Of a stretch of DNA of 34,471 nucleotides, positions 16,214 through 24,697 are shown in pieces. Each line of letters opens with the position of its first letter. Position 1 is the first letter of the stretch. Where the stretch lies: the NCBI GenBank assembly GCA_024958795.1, contig JANXHP010000056.1, forward strand, positions 1 through 34,471, in the 5' to 3' direction. Position numbers and translations under genes: made by a program. Source of the stretch: Candidatus Poseidoniaceae archaeon. GTDB taxonomy: Archaea > Thermoplasmatota > Poseidoniia > Poseidoniales > Poseidoniaceae. The notes beneath the pieces were generated by a model. The model saw only the letters and a list, made by a program, of their open reading frames with translations, did no database searches and was not told the origin of the DNA.

Positions 16214-18100
16214 TCAATCATCAGCATCTTGCTGTTTTGTACCATCTAAGACAACATTCCATCTAGATTTCAATTGTTTTTCTTCACCAATAACCTCATC
16301 TTTTACAGGCTCATTTTGATCCTTAGTAATGAATGATTCTAAACCCATCTGATTACTCGGTCTTCGCATTGCTGGGCTGATGATTGGAATGCTACTGCCA
16401 TCGTTTTTTGCATCCTTATCCTTCTTTTTCTCAACCTCGGGCTTCACCTTTTCTATCACTGGGAATAATTTCCCAAGTCGCTTTTCTTCAGTGGTTAAGA
16501 ACTCAACTGCAGATACAATCACTCCTTCACTATCAACAACAGAAAAGTCAGATAGTACTTCCGTTGGAGGAATATCGAATATCAATCGGCCTCCACCTTT
16601 TATTTCATCTAGAAGAACATACATTTTCTCTTCTCTACGTTTTGAGGCCATATAGACGAATACATCTCTGGTATCACTTGTGATTAGAATATGTACTGCA
16701 CCATCTCTTTGCCTTGCAGTTCTACCTCTACGTTGAATAGTACGGATAGCGCTTGGAACCGGCTCATATAAGATTACCAAATCTGCTGCAGGAACATCTA
16801 ATCCTTCTTCTCCAACAGAAGTAGCAACTAGAACATTGATATCGCCTTCACGGAATCGTTGTAATTGTGCTAATTGTTGTTTTTGATTCATTCCTTTTCT
16901 TTTTCCAGTTCCAGATTGACCAATAAATCTATCAGCAGCAACTCCTTCTATAGAATTGAGTTTCTCAGTAAGTAATTCAACAGTATCTCTATATTCAGTG
17001 AAAATTAAGACCTTACTTTCTGGAGAATCTCTCAACTGTTGAGATACTAGTCCTGCCGTATGTGATGGCTTTGGATGTAATTCATCCAACTGCTTTGAAA
17101 CATTTCTAAAATTGTGAATACATGGTAATGCAATGAAACTATTCGTTCCCCTTTGCCCACTACGGCCATCCTCTTCAGCTCTATCAACAAAAGCCTGAGC
17201 AGACTTCAACCCCTGAGTTCTAAGCAGGTCTAGCAAGATGTGAATTCTGCGTAGATTTGAAATCTTTCTCGCAGCATTATAGCCCCGAGTATCTCTTCTT
17301 TGGATAGCAATACTCGCTCTACGCTGTGCATCTTCTATCAATTTAGAAGTCAAATGTCCAGTAGGGGCCAAGAATCCCATTTTTCTTAATTGTTCAGCCT
17401 CTAAGTTTTGATGCTCTTCTAAAGGCAAGATTATTCCTTTCAATTCATCATCTAGTTCAAGATAATGAGGTATAATTTTCATATTAACTTGATATGCTTG
17501 CAAGAGAGAACTTTCCTTCTTACTGATTGAGAAGGTTTTGACATCCAAATTATTAGCGACTTGTAATATTCCTGCCTTGGTTGAACCTGGGCTTGCAGTT
17601 GCGCCAATAATGAAACAATCTCGGTTGTCCTTTTTCATTAATATTCCAACTTGAGAATAAGCATGGTTTCCTGTTGCATGATGTGCTTCATCAAAGATTA
17701 GTAAACCCAAATCGGCCAAATCAATTAATCCATTTTGTACATCATTACGAATCACCTGTGGTGTTGCGATTATGATTCTACCCGATTTCCATAATTCAGG
17801 CCTTTTGGCTGGAGCGTTTTCACCAGTATAGGTGATAATTTGATCGCCATCAATATCGATCATCTCTCTTGCCATTCTCTGTTGTTGGTCAACCAAACCA
17901 GTCGTTGGTGCAATTAGTAGAACTTTACCTGAATTTTTTTGAAGACAATTTGCCATTGCCATCCATTCAACTGCAGTTTTTCCAAAACCGGTAGGCATCA
18001 CCATCAAAGTCGATGAAGATAAACAGTATATCAGGGCATTTAATTGGTATGCCCTCGCCTCAACACCCTCTTTCAAGAATGGATGTTGAACTGTTGCCAT
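16214..18100 (-). CDS. Hef/FANCM-type superfamily 2 helicase without nuclease domain
   Basis: 628 residues. Helicase motif I is MPTGFGKT (35-42), motif II DEAH (137-140), motif III GATASPG (166-172), and motif VI lies in RRGRTARQRDG in the second RecA domain. The insert between the RecA domains is helical, as in archaeal Hef, which unwinds and remodels stalled forks. Standard Hef carries an XPF-type nuclease and HhH domain after the helicase; here the protein instead ends in a charged, Lys/Glu-rich tail with a PCNA-box-like QMGLESFI (584-591). It is convergent with the HdrB-like gene, with only 19 bp between stops. Nuclease activity, if any, must come from another gene. Confidence 0.85.
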   Translation of the reverse strand: MATVQHPFLKEGVEARAYQLNALIYCLSSSTLMVMPTGFGKTAVEWMAMANCLQKNSGKVLLIAPTTGLVDQQQRMAREMIDIDGDQIITYTGENAPAKRPELWKSGRIIIATPQVIRNDVQNGLIDLADLGLLIFDEAHHATGNHAYSQVGILMKKDNRDCFIIGATASPGSTKAGILQVANNLDVKTFSISKKESSLLQAYQVNMKIIPHYLELDDELKGIILPLEEHQNLEAEQLRKMGFLAPTGHLTSKLIEDAQRRASIAIQRRDTRGYNAARKISNLRRIHILLDLLRTQGLKSAQAFVDRAEEDGRSGQRGTNSFIALPCIHNFRNVSKQLDELHPKPSHTAGLVSQQLRDSPESKVLIFTEYRDTVELLTEKLNSIEGVAADRFIGQSGTGKRKGMNQKQQLAQLQRFREGDINVLVATSVGEEGLDVPAADLVILYEPVPSAIRTIQRRGRTARQRDGAVHILITSDTRDVFVYMASKRREEKMYVLLDEIKGGGRLIFDIPPTEVLSDFSVVDSEGVIVSAVEFLTTEEKRLGKLFPVIEKVKPEVEKKKDKDAKNDGSSIPIISPAMRRPSNQMGLESFITKDQNEPVKDEVIGEEKQLKSRWNVVLDGTKQQDADD

Positions 18101-18251
18101 ATCGTTCCCTTTGCGGCGAGGGTAAAAAAGGATGATGCGAGGAATAGCTGAATTTAGAAAATAAAATTTGTAAATAATTGAAAAAATAGGTCATGTTTTT
18201 ATGTAATTATTTGGCGGATAGAATATTCAAGAACCACGCTACTAAGCCGCA
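18101..18251. other. Intergenic region upstream of the uL3 operon
   Basis: AT-rich, no ORF worth calling. It must hold the helicase promoter on the minus strand and ends at the TTTAGAA box of the r-protein promoter. Together with the promoter and leader it makes a 366-bp stretch without protein genes. Confidence 0.6.
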
Positions 18252-18300
18252 TTTAGAAACCGAACTCCTCATATAGGGGAGGTTGGTCGGAGGGTTGCTT
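18252..18300 (+). promoter_or_regulatory. uL3-operon promoter and start region, shared with the 16S rRNA gene
   Basis: TTTAGAA (18252-18258), a 13-nt spacer, then TATAGGGGAGGT and a further matching stretch to 18300. The same elements with identical spacing occur at 33046-33094 before 16S rRNA; the right-hand 32 bases (18269-18300) match in 27 or 28 positions. TTTAGAA fits an archaeal TATA box, with transcription starting in or just after GGGGAGG. Start site is inferred. Confidence 0.65.
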
Positions 18301-18466
18301 AAAGGTGAGTAGCCAGACACACAGGACAATCCCATGAGGATTCCTATAGTCTTGTTTCCCAACAGTGGAAATGGGGCGCAGTGTCACGGCTTCTCCTACC
18401 CTGAGAGCCCTCGTATGCCCCTTCGGTGGGGCCAATTCGTTGTAACAAAAACTGGAGGAATCCCCA
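18301..18466 (+). ncRNA. Long structured leader of the uL3 operon
   Basis: Nested pairings visible by eye: AGCC-A-GACAC (18311-18320) with GTGTC-AC-GGCT (18381-18391) closes a domain containing ACAGGAC/GTCTTGT (18321-18327, 18349-18355), AATCC/GGATT (18328-18332, 18338-18342) and TTCC/GGAA (18356-18359, 18367-18370). After it come TCTC/GAGA (18392-18395, 18403-18406) and a strong GCCCC-TTCGGT-GGGGC hairpin (18417-18432). The uL3 ribosome binding site GGAGG (18454-18458) follows. This could be an autoregulatory r-protein binding site or an independent small RNA; I recognise no known RNA family. Confidence 0.5.
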
Positions 18467-19498
18467 ATGGCAAAGAGAAGTCACCCACGACGTGGATCGA
18501 TGGCGTTTAGCCCGCGTAAGCGGTCTGCACGTACGTTTGGACATGTAAAATCGTGGCCTACAACCGATGCGAGCGAAGTAAGAGTGCAAGGATTTGCTGG
18601 CTGGAAAGCTGGTATGACACACATTCTTTCTCGTGATTTAAACCCAACAAGTCCATCTGCAGGTCAAGAAGTCCGTGTTCCAGTAACCGTTGTTGAATGT
18701 CCTAAGATGAGAATTCTTGGCGTTCGAGGATACGAGATGACTCCATACGGTAAGAGAGCAGTCGGTGAGGCTTGGTCTGATGCCAGTCAAATTTCCGATG
18801 CTTTCCCAGAATTATTCAAGCGCCTACCAGAGCGTAAAGAGCACGATGCAGATAAGCACTTTGAGAATCTAAATAATGCAGATCTATGTGAAGTGCGCCT
18901 AATCGTTGCAACACAACCTTCTACAGTTTCAGGAGTTCCTACAAAGGTTCCTGATGTAATGGAGATGGGTCTTGATGGTGGCGATTTCTCAGAACAACTT
19001 CAATTCGCTAAGGAAAAGTTGGGTGAAGAGTATTCTTTCAAAGAAGCATTTGAATTCGAAGAAGGAAAAGGTGGATTAACCGACATCGTCGCTGTAACCA
19101 AGGGTTACGGATGGCAAGGTGTTATCAAGAGATTCGGTGGAAAACTTCTATCTCACAAAAACTCAAAGAAGCGCCGTCAACATGGAAACATGGGTGCTTT
19201 CGGTGATGGATATGTCCGTAAGTCTATTCGTCAAGGTGGACAAACTGGATATCATCAAAGAACTGAGTACAACAAGCGTATTCTACGTGTATCAAATCCA
19301 GAGAAGCATTCAATCACTCCTGCTGGTGGATTCCTTCACTATGGTGAAGTGAAGTCCGATTATATTCTAGTTCATGGTAGCGTCCCTGGTCCTGCAAAGC
19401 GCTTGATTAGGTTCCGTGACGCAACTCGTGGTAGCGATAAGGCGCTACATGATTACGAGATTACCTATGTAAGTACAGCATCTAAGCAGGGGGTCTGA
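18467..19498 (+). CDS. rpl3: Large ribosomal subunit protein uL3
   Basis: 343 residues, archaeal/eukaryotic-type uL3, starting MAKRSHPRRGSMAFSPRKR as usual for the family. uL3 is an early assembly protein whose long loop reaches toward the peptidyl transferase centre; the GGKLLSHKNSKKRRQHGNMG region and the later RTEYNKRI stretch are recognisable. GGAGG lies eight bases before the ATG. It is the first gene of the cluster; uS10 is not adjacent. The uL4 start follows two bases after the stop. Confidence 0.97.
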   Translation: MAKRSHPRRGSMAFSPRKRSARTFGHVKSWPTTDASEVRVQGFAGWKAGMTHILSRDLNPTSPSAGQEVRVPVTVVECPKMRILGVRGYEMTPYGKRAVGEAWSDASQISDAFPELFKRLPERKEHDADKHFENLNNADLCEVRLIVATQPSTVSGVPTKVPDVMEMGLDGGDFSEQLQFAKEKLGEEYSFKEAFEFEEGKGGLTDIVAVTKGYGWQGVIKRFGGKLLSHKNSKKRRQHGNMGAFGDGYVRKSIRQGGQTGYHQRTEYNKRILRVSNPEKHSITPAGGFLHYGEVKSDYILVHGSVPGPAKRLIRFRDATRGSDKALHDYEITYVSTASKQGV

Positions 19499-19500
19499 GC

Positions 19501-20382
19501 ATGAAGGTTACAGTTATGGATATTACAAATAATGTCAGTCAAGATGAACTTGATGCAGGACGCCTTCAAGAAAACTTCTCTGTTGAAGTTTCAAAAGGAA
19601 AGAAAGTAACACTACCTGAGGCATTCTCAGCACCACTTCGTATGGACATGATAAAGTTGGCAATAGCAAGCGCTCGTGCTAACCGCAGACAAGCATACGG
19701 TTCAAGGGCACACGGTGGAAAGCGTGCACCTATGGCTGGTATGAAGCACTCTGTCGAATGGTGGGGCAAGGGACGAGGTGTTTCTCGTATTATGCGCCGT
19801 ACTGGTCAAAGCCGTGGTGCTCAAAACCCACACACACTAGGCGGTCGCCGTGCTCATGGTCCAAAGGTTGAGAAAATCTGGGCTCGTAAGTTGAACTCTA
19901 AGGAACGCAGAATCGCAAGAGATTCAGCACTATCTGCAACTACTGATATTGAAGCAGTAGCAAATCGTGGACACCGTTTCTCAGATGATATTACTTCACT
20001 TCCACTAGTTCTAGGAAATTATGTAGAAGTACGTGATGGAAAGACCGAAGAATTTGATATTGAACAATTCAATCACGGTAGTGCTACTAGAAAGGTAGTA
20101 TCTATCTTCAATGAGATTGGACTTGGTGAAGATCTACGCCGTGCTAGTGAAGGAAGAAACATTCGTGCTGGAAAAGGAAAAATGAGAGGGCGTGTTCACA
20201 AGACACCTAAGTCCATTCTATTGGTTGTTAAGGAGAAATCCGGACTTGCAAATGCTGCAAGAAACCTACCTGGTGTAGATGTAGTTGCTGCTTGCAACCT
20301 TTCTGCTGAAGATTTAGCTCCTGGTGGCGACATTGGTCGTCTAACCGTCTTTACTAAGGCTGCTATGGAGGCACTCAACTGA
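19501..20382 (+). CDS. rpl4: Large ribosomal subunit protein uL4
   Basis: 293 residues, archaeal-type uL4. The extended loop that lines the peptide exit tunnel is visible as an Arg/Gly-rich stretch (about 55-125, with YGSRAHGGKRAP and GRGVSRIMRR). In bacteria uL4 represses its own operon; whether that applies here is unknown, but the long leader upstream makes it worth asking. The stop is part of a TGAGGTGA box serving uL23. Confidence 0.97.
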   Translation: MKVTVMDITNNVSQDELDAGRLQENFSVEVSKGKKVTLPEAFSAPLRMDMIKLAIASARANRRQAYGSRAHGGKRAPMAGMKHSVEWWGKGRGVSRIMRRTGQSRGAQNPHTLGGRRAHGPKVEKIWARKLNSKERRIARDSALSATTDIEAVANRGHRFSDDITSLPLVLGNYVEVRDGKTEEFDIEQFNHGSATRKVVSIFNEIGLGEDLRRASEGRNIRAGKGKMRGRVHKTPKSILLVVKEKSGLANAARNLPGVDVVAACNLSAEDLAPGGDIGRLTVFTKAAMEALN

Positions 20383-20392
20383 GGTGATTATC

Positions 20393-20650
20393 ATGGACGC
20401 ATACAATATTATCATTCAACCATGGCTAACAGAGAAGTCAATGGAGGCTCGTTCAAGTCACAGCCGCCTTGAGTTCATTGTCCATCGTAGTGCAACTAAG
20501 CATCAAATCGCGAGAGCGGTTGAAACACTTTTCGAAGTTGAAGTTGCAAAAGTAAACGTTCGTAACACAAAGCATGGAAAGCACGCATCAGTGCGCCTTG
20601 CTGAAGGTTACGATGCCGAGGACGCGGCTATGCGTCTAGGAGCATTCTGA
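20393..20650 (+). CDS. rpl23: Large ribosomal subunit protein uL23
   Basis: 85 residues from the ATG at 20393; GAGGTGA (20381-20387) overlaps the uL4 stop and sets this start rather than the GTG at 20384. Family features are the N-terminal QPWLTEKSME and the VAKVNVRNTKHGKHA segment. uL23 sits at the exit of the peptide tunnel and is a docking site for SRP and the Sec channel. Confidence 0.96.
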   Translation: MDAYNIIIQPWLTEKSMEARSSHSRLEFIVHRSATKHQIARAVETLFEVEVAKVNVRNTKHGKHASVRLAEGYDAEDAAMRLGAF

Positions 20651-20661
20651 GGTGATTTATC

Positions 20662-21378
20662 ATGGGTAAGAGAATCCGAGCACAACGAAAAGGTTCCTCA
20701 CCACGTTACCGCGTGGCGAGTCATCGTTTCCCTGGTGCCAATCGCATGCCACGCGCAACCGATGTTGTCGGTGAAGTAACTGAACTATTACATTCTCCAG
20801 TACATTCAGCTCCACTCGCAAGAGTCAAGATGCCTGATGGAGAATCTACACTAGTAGCAGCAACAGAAGGAATTGCAATTGGAAGCAGTGTCGCAGTTGG
20901 TGACAATGTTTCTCTAAAGCCTGGTAACATTACCAGACTTGCAAATATTCCAGAAGGAACTGCAATCAACAATCTTGAACTTCGTCCAGGTGATGGAGGA
21001 AAGGTTGCTCGTTCAGCAGGAAACTCCTGTATTGTAGAGGCAAGAGTCGGAGAAAGAGTTCGAGTTCGTCTTCCATCGGGAGCGCTAAAAGAACTTCCAG
21101 AAAACTGCCGTGCTACTATCGGAGTCTTATCTGGTCACGGTCGTGATGAGATGCCACTTCGTACTGCAGGAGCAGCATATTACAAGGCTAAGGCTCGTGG
21201 TAAATTGTTCCCTCACGTAAGTGGTGTTGCAATGAATCCAGTGGATCATCCACACGGTGGTGGAAATCATCAGGCTGTCCACGGTCCAAGCTCAGTCGCA
21301 CGTGGAACTCCTCCAGGTGCTAAGGTCGGACTTATTGCACCAAGCCGCACAGGTAGAGGCCGCGGCAAGAAAATTTGA
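20662..21378 (+). CDS. rpl2: Large ribosomal subunit protein uL2
   Basis: 238 residues, archaeal-length uL2, needed for subunit joining and peptidyl transferase function. The conserved C-terminal region is intact: AMNPVDHPHGGGNHQ and GTPPGAKVGLIAPSRTGRG, including the His important near the catalytic centre. The start is set by TGAGGTGA at the uL23 stop. Confidence 0.97.
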   Translation: MGKRIRAQRKGSSPRYRVASHRFPGANRMPRATDVVGEVTELLHSPVHSAPLARVKMPDGESTLVAATEGIAIGSSVAVGDNVSLKPGNITRLANIPEGTAINNLELRPGDGGKVARSAGNSCIVEARVGERVRVRLPSGALKELPENCRATIGVLSGHGRDEMPLRTAGAAYYKAKARGKLFPHVSGVAMNPVDHPHGGGNHQAVHGPSSVARGTPPGAKVGLIAPSRTGRGRGKKI

Positions 21379-21389
21379 GGTGAATTATT

Positions 21390-21887
21390 ATGGCAAGAAA
21401 GAAGAAGAAGTCGTTTATGACCCCAAAGGCAAGCCGTCGAAAGGCACGCAAGCGCCTTTCAACTGCAACAGGTCGTGTAAAGAAGGAATTCACATACCGC
21501 GGATATACTGTCGCGGAGTTAACAGAAATGCCACTATGGCCTACTGAAGAAAGTCCTGATTCACCATCTGTAATCACTCTACTACCATCTCGTGCTCGCC
21601 GTTCTATTGCACGTGGACTTTCTATTGAAAATGAACACTTTTTGGAAAGAGTTCGTCGTTCAACTGGAAGAACTATCCGTACACATCGCCGTGATATGCC
21701 AATTCTACCAGAGTTCGTTGGTAAGAGAATCGCAATTTACAATGGTCAAAAGTTCGTTGAACTAGATATTACCCCTGAAATGATTGGGCATTATCTTGGT
21801 GAATTCGGACAGACTCGTCATAGTGTCGCTCACAGCGGCCCGGGTGTTGGTGCAACTCGTTCGTCCAAGCACGTAGCATTGAAGTGA
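21390..21887 (+). CDS. rps19: Small ribosomal subunit protein uS19
   Basis: 165 residues, somewhat longer than many archaeal uS19 because of a basic N-terminal extension (ARKKKKSFMTPKASRRKARK). The core is typical: HRRDMPILPEFVGKRIAIYNG and the C-terminal LGEFGQTRHSVAHSGPGVGA. It contacts the head of the 30S subunit near the decoding site. Start set by TGAGGTGA at the uL2 stop. Confidence 0.96.
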   Translation: MARKKKKSFMTPKASRRKARKRLSTATGRVKKEFTYRGYTVAELTEMPLWPTEESPDSPSVITLLPSRARRSIARGLSIENEHFLERVRRSTGRTIRTHRRDMPILPEFVGKRIAIYNGQKFVELDITPEMIGHYLGEFGQTRHSVAHSGPGVGATRSSKHVALK

Positions 21888-21897
21888 GGTGTTTATT

Positions 21898-22494
21898 ATG
21901 GCTAAAGCAAAAGATTTAGACAGACGCAGCAAGAGAAGTGCTCTTCCTCAAAAGGGATACACACAACTCCTACAAGGTAGTCATTTAGCAACAGCTCGTT
22001 CAGTAGACGAAGATATGCACGTTAAGCATTGTTTCGAAATTTGCCGTCATATCAAGAATATGAAGGCTGGTGAGGCGATTAACTTCCTTAACCAAGTACT
22101 GAAAATTGATTCAGACCGCCCAGACATTCGTCGTAAGGCAGCCGCAGTCCCATTCCGTTTGGGAAGTGGTAACAAGAAGAGAAAGCGTTCTGGACCGAGT
22201 ATGGTCGGACACCGCAAAGGTGGAATTGGACCTGGTCGTTACCCAGTTAAGGCAAGCCGCGCTATCATCAAGTTGATTGAGAGTGCAATGGAAAATGCAC
22301 GCCATCAATACGAAGATGTCGATGCAGAGGAAATGGAGATTACACATATCGCAGCACACCGAGGACAAATCAAGAAAGGCTGGATTCCTCGTGCTCGTGG
22401 TCGTGCAACTCCAAGCAACCACTACCGTGTTAATCTAGAAATCTTCCTTGAAGATTTCAACGCAACTGACGATGAGTTAGAGGATGAATTCTGA
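21898..22494 (+). CDS. rpl22: Large ribosomal subunit protein uL22
   Basis: 198 residues from the ATG at 21898; GTG at 21889 is part of the ribosome binding site region (TGAGGTG). The family core (KHCFEICRHIKNMKAGEAIN through HIAAHRGQIKKGWIPRARGR) is clear. uL22 lines the exit tunnel with uL4. The C-terminus is acidic (DDELEDEF). Confidence 0.95.
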   Translation: MAKAKDLDRRSKRSALPQKGYTQLLQGSHLATARSVDEDMHVKHCFEICRHIKNMKAGEAINFLNQVLKIDSDRPDIRRKAAAVPFRLGSGNKKRKRSGPSMVGHRKGGIGPGRYPVKASRAIIKLIESAMENARHQYEDVDAEEMEITHIAAHRGQIKKGWIPRARGRATPSNHYRVNLEIFLEDFNATDDELEDEF

Positions 22495-22504
22495 GGTGAA
22501 TATT

Positions 22505-23182
22505 ATGGGTAAGCAAAGTACAATCCGAACAATAGTTGACCGCAATGTCGAACGCCATCTGGTAAAGGAATTCTTGATGAATAACACAAAGGGTGCTGGT
22601 TTTGGTAGTCTTGAGTTTGAAAGAGTTCTGGACAGAAAAACCAATCAACCACAAGATATCATTACAGTGAATGCAGATAGACCAGGAATGGTAATCGGTT
22701 CAAAAGGAAAGATCATCAAAGAACTTCAACGCCGTTTGAATGAAGAGTACAGTCTTTTACAACCTAAGTTAATGGTTGAAGAAATTGAGAATGCAACACT
22801 AAATGCACAAGTAATGGCTGAGAAGATTGCAAGCGCTATGGAGCGTGGTTGGTATTACCGCCGTGCTGGTGCAAGTGCAGCAACCAACATTATGGATGCA
22901 GGCGCACGTGGTGTTTTGATCACAATCGCTGGAAAGTTGACCGGTTCAAGAAACCGTACTCAGAAATTCTTATTGGGTCACGTAAAGTTTTGTGGTGAAA
23001 CCGCATTACAGCACATGGACAAAGGATACGCTGTTGCAATTAAGAAACTTGGAACAATTGGTGTAACTGTTGAAATCATGCGCTCAGGAACACGCCTACC
23101 TCACGAGATTAGTATTTTCTCTGAAGAGGAATTGAGAATCAGAGCAGCACAAGAAGAAACTTCAAAGGAGGCGAGTCAATGA
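22505..23182 (+). CDS. rps3: Small ribosomal subunit protein uS3
   Basis: 225 residues. The N-terminal KH domain has the GxxG loop in MVIGSKGKIIKEL, followed by the C-terminal uS3 domain (GKLTGSRNRTQKFLLGHVKF). uS3 binds 16S rRNA in the head and forms part of the mRNA entry channel. The ATG at 22505 follows TGAGGTGA at the uL22 stop. Its own stop overlaps the uL29 start (ATGA). Confidence 0.97.
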   Translation: MGKQSTIRTIVDRNVERHLVKEFLMNNTKGAGFGSLEFERVLDRKTNQPQDIITVNADRPGMVIGSKGKIIKELQRRLNEEYSLLQPKLMVEEIENATLNAQVMAEKIASAMERGWYYRRAGASAATNIMDAGARGVLITIAGKLTGSRNRTQKFLLGHVKFCGETALQHMDKGYAVAIKKLGTIGVTVEIMRSGTRLPHEISIFSEEELRIRAAQEETSKEASQ

Positions 23183-23370
23183 CCCACGTCTCCAACAGAG
23201 AAATAGAAGCAATGAGCCAAGATGCTCGCGAATCACGTTTAGAAGAACTTCGTGAAGAGTTGCTTCAACTTCGTGCAGAACAGGCTCTTGGTGGTACACC
23301 AGCGAGTCTTGGAGAATACAAGGCAACACGCAGAAGTATTGCCCGACTTCTAACACATTTGAATAATTGA
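23179..23370 (+). CDS. rpl29: Large ribosomal subunit protein uL29
   Basis: 63 residues, two-helix protein typical of uL29 (EELREELLQLRAEQ, then YKATRRSIARLLTHLN). It binds near the tunnel exit beside uL23. The start codon overlaps the uS3 stop in ATGA and is preceded by GGAGG within the uS3 gene, so translation is coupled. Confidence 0.95.
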   Translation: MTHVSNREIEAMSQDARESRLEELREELLQLRAEQALGGTPASLGEYKATRRSIARLLTHLNN

Positions 23371-23390
23371 TTAAAGGGAGGTGATTGAAT

Positions 23391-23690
23391 ATGGCAGCAA
23401 TTTGTAACGTCTGTGGACTTCCTGACGAATTATGTATTTGTCAAGAGATCGCTAAAGAGCAGCAGTGTGCAATATTGTCTACCGACCATCGCCGATATGG
23501 AAAAATCGTCACAAAGGTGGAAGGAATTGAAGATGCAGCTATTGATATTAACAAACTCGCTAAACTTCTCAAGAATAAATGCGCTGCTGGTGGAACTGTA
23601 AAAGGACGAGTAATCGAACTTCAAGGAGACCACAAGAAAAAGGCTGCAGGCGTTCTAAAGGATAACGGATTTAATGTGGAGGTGCGCTGA
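23391..23690 (+). CDS. sui1: Translation initiation factor aIF1 (SUI1)
   Basis: 99 residues from the ATG at 23391 (GGGAGGTGATTGAAT upstream). The N-terminus has an archaeal zinc-knuckle-like CNVCGLPDELCIC; the SUI1 fold follows, with GGTVKGRVIELQGDHKKKA. aIF1 stimulates start-site selection on the 30S subunit. Its place between uL29 and RNase P protein 1 is the normal archaeal order. Confidence 0.95.
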   Translation: MAAICNVCGLPDELCICQEIAKEQQCAILSTDHRRYGKIVTKVEGIEDAAIDINKLAKLLKNKCAAGGTVKGRVIELQGDHKKKAAGVLKDNGFNVEVR

Positions 23691-23691
23691 T

Positions 23692-23949
23692 ATGAATATC
23701 TACAACTCTACATGGATTGGTGAGCAACTGACAGTCGTTTCATCACCAGACTCTTCCCTATTGGGTCGTAGCGGTGTTGTTGTTGACGAGAGCAGAGAAA
23801 CTATTACAATAATCGAGGGAAGCAATGAAATCAACCTCGGAAAACAAAGTATTGATTTCAAAATCGGCGACAGTGATGTTGTCATAAATGGGGCACGTGT
23901 TGGACAACGCCCGGAAGACCGAATCAACAAAAAATACAGGATGGCATGA
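23692..23949 (+). CDS. rnp1: RNase P protein component 1 (Rpp29/POP4)
   Basis: 85 residues from the ATG at 23692, which follows the aIF1 stop by one base. It has the Sm-like barrel of Rpp29: STWIGEQLTVV, SGVVVDESRETITI, and the late VINGARVGQRPEDR. Archaeal Rpp29 pairs with Rpp21 and supports the RNase P RNA in cutting the 5' leader of pre-tRNA. Position in the r-protein cluster is canonical for archaea. Confidence 0.93.
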   Translation: MNIYNSTWIGEQLTVVSSPDSSLLGRSGVVVDESRETITIIEGSNEINLGKQSIDFKIGDSDVVINGARVGQRPEDRINKKYRMA

Positions 23950-23953
23950 TATA

Positions 23954-24289
23954 ATGCGAGACATCGGAGTAGACGTAAAGGTACCTTCAGGGGAATGGGA
24001 TGGAGACGTTAATTGTCCGTTTTACGGCAGTTTGCGTTTACGCGGACAGTTGTTAGAGGGTACAATTTCTAGCGTTGGAATGAATGGAACGATCACTATT
24101 GAGCGACATAATGTTCGATATATGCAAAAGTATGAGAGATTCGAAAAGCGCACAAGTGCACTTTCCGCACATCTTCCTACCTGTGTCGGTGAAGTTAATG
24201 TTGGCGACACAGTCAAGGTAATGGAATGCAGACCACTTTCAAAGACAGTTTCGTTCTGTGTTATAGAAGTAAGTGGAGGTGAGGCTTAA
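23954..24289 (+). CDS. rps17: Small ribosomal subunit protein uS17
   Basis: 111 residues from the ATG at 23954 (MRDIGVDV). Archaeal features include CPFYGSLRLRG, the KYERFEKRTSALSAHLPTC segment and ECRPLSKTVSF. uS17 binds the 5' domain of 16S rRNA early in assembly. The stop TAA overlaps the uL14 ATG (TAATG). Confidence 0.96.
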   Translation: MRDIGVDVKVPSGEWDGDVNCPFYGSLRLRGQLLEGTISSVGMNGTITIERHNVRYMQKYERFEKRTSALSAHLPTCVGEVNVGDTVKVMECRPLSKTVSFCVIEVSGGEA

Positions 24290-24687
24290 TGAAGGGAATC
24301 GCAGGAAAGCAAACACGTGGTTTACCAACCGCAGCACGACTTCATGTCGCAGATAATACTGGTGCTAAGGTTGTTCAAATCATTAACATTCTAAATCTAG
24401 GTGGTACAATGCGCCGTTACCCTGCTGGTGGCGTAGGTGACCTTGCTAAGGTTACAGTCAAGAAGGGTACACCTGAGACTCGCCGACAAATGTTCAATGC
24501 GGTAATAATCCGCCAACGCAGACCTTTCCGTCGTGTTGATGGTACTTGGGTACAATTCGAAGACAATGCTTGTGTCATTACTAATGAAAAAGGCGATGTC
24601 CAGGGTTCCGATATCAAAGGGCCTGTATCAAGAGAGGCAGCTGAACGCTGGCCTCGTATCGCAGCTAATGCGAAACAGATTATTTGA
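24289..24687 (+). CDS. rpl14: Large ribosomal subunit protein uL14
   Basis: 132 residues with the family signature ARLHVADNTGAKVVQIINIL and the later RRQMFNAVIIRQRRPFRR. uL14 forms part of the factor-binding interface. Start overlaps the uS17 stop; GGAGGTGAGG lies just upstream inside uS17. Confidence 0.97.
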   Translation: MKGIAGKQTRGLPTAARLHVADNTGAKVVQIINILNLGGTMRRYPAGGVGDLAKVTVKKGTPETRRQMFNAVIIRQRRPFRRVDGTWVQFEDNACVITNEKGDVQGSDIKGPVSREAAERWPRIAANAKQII

Positions 24688-24697
24688 GGTGAATTGA

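Noticed and set aside
16380-16683. Plus-strand ORFs of 91-99 codons opposite the helicase tail
   Set aside because: Antisense to a helicase with all motifs present.
18253-18622. Minus-strand ORFs over the uL3 leader
   Set aside because: They run into the uL3 gene on the other strand and cross the promoter; leader structure explains the sequence better.
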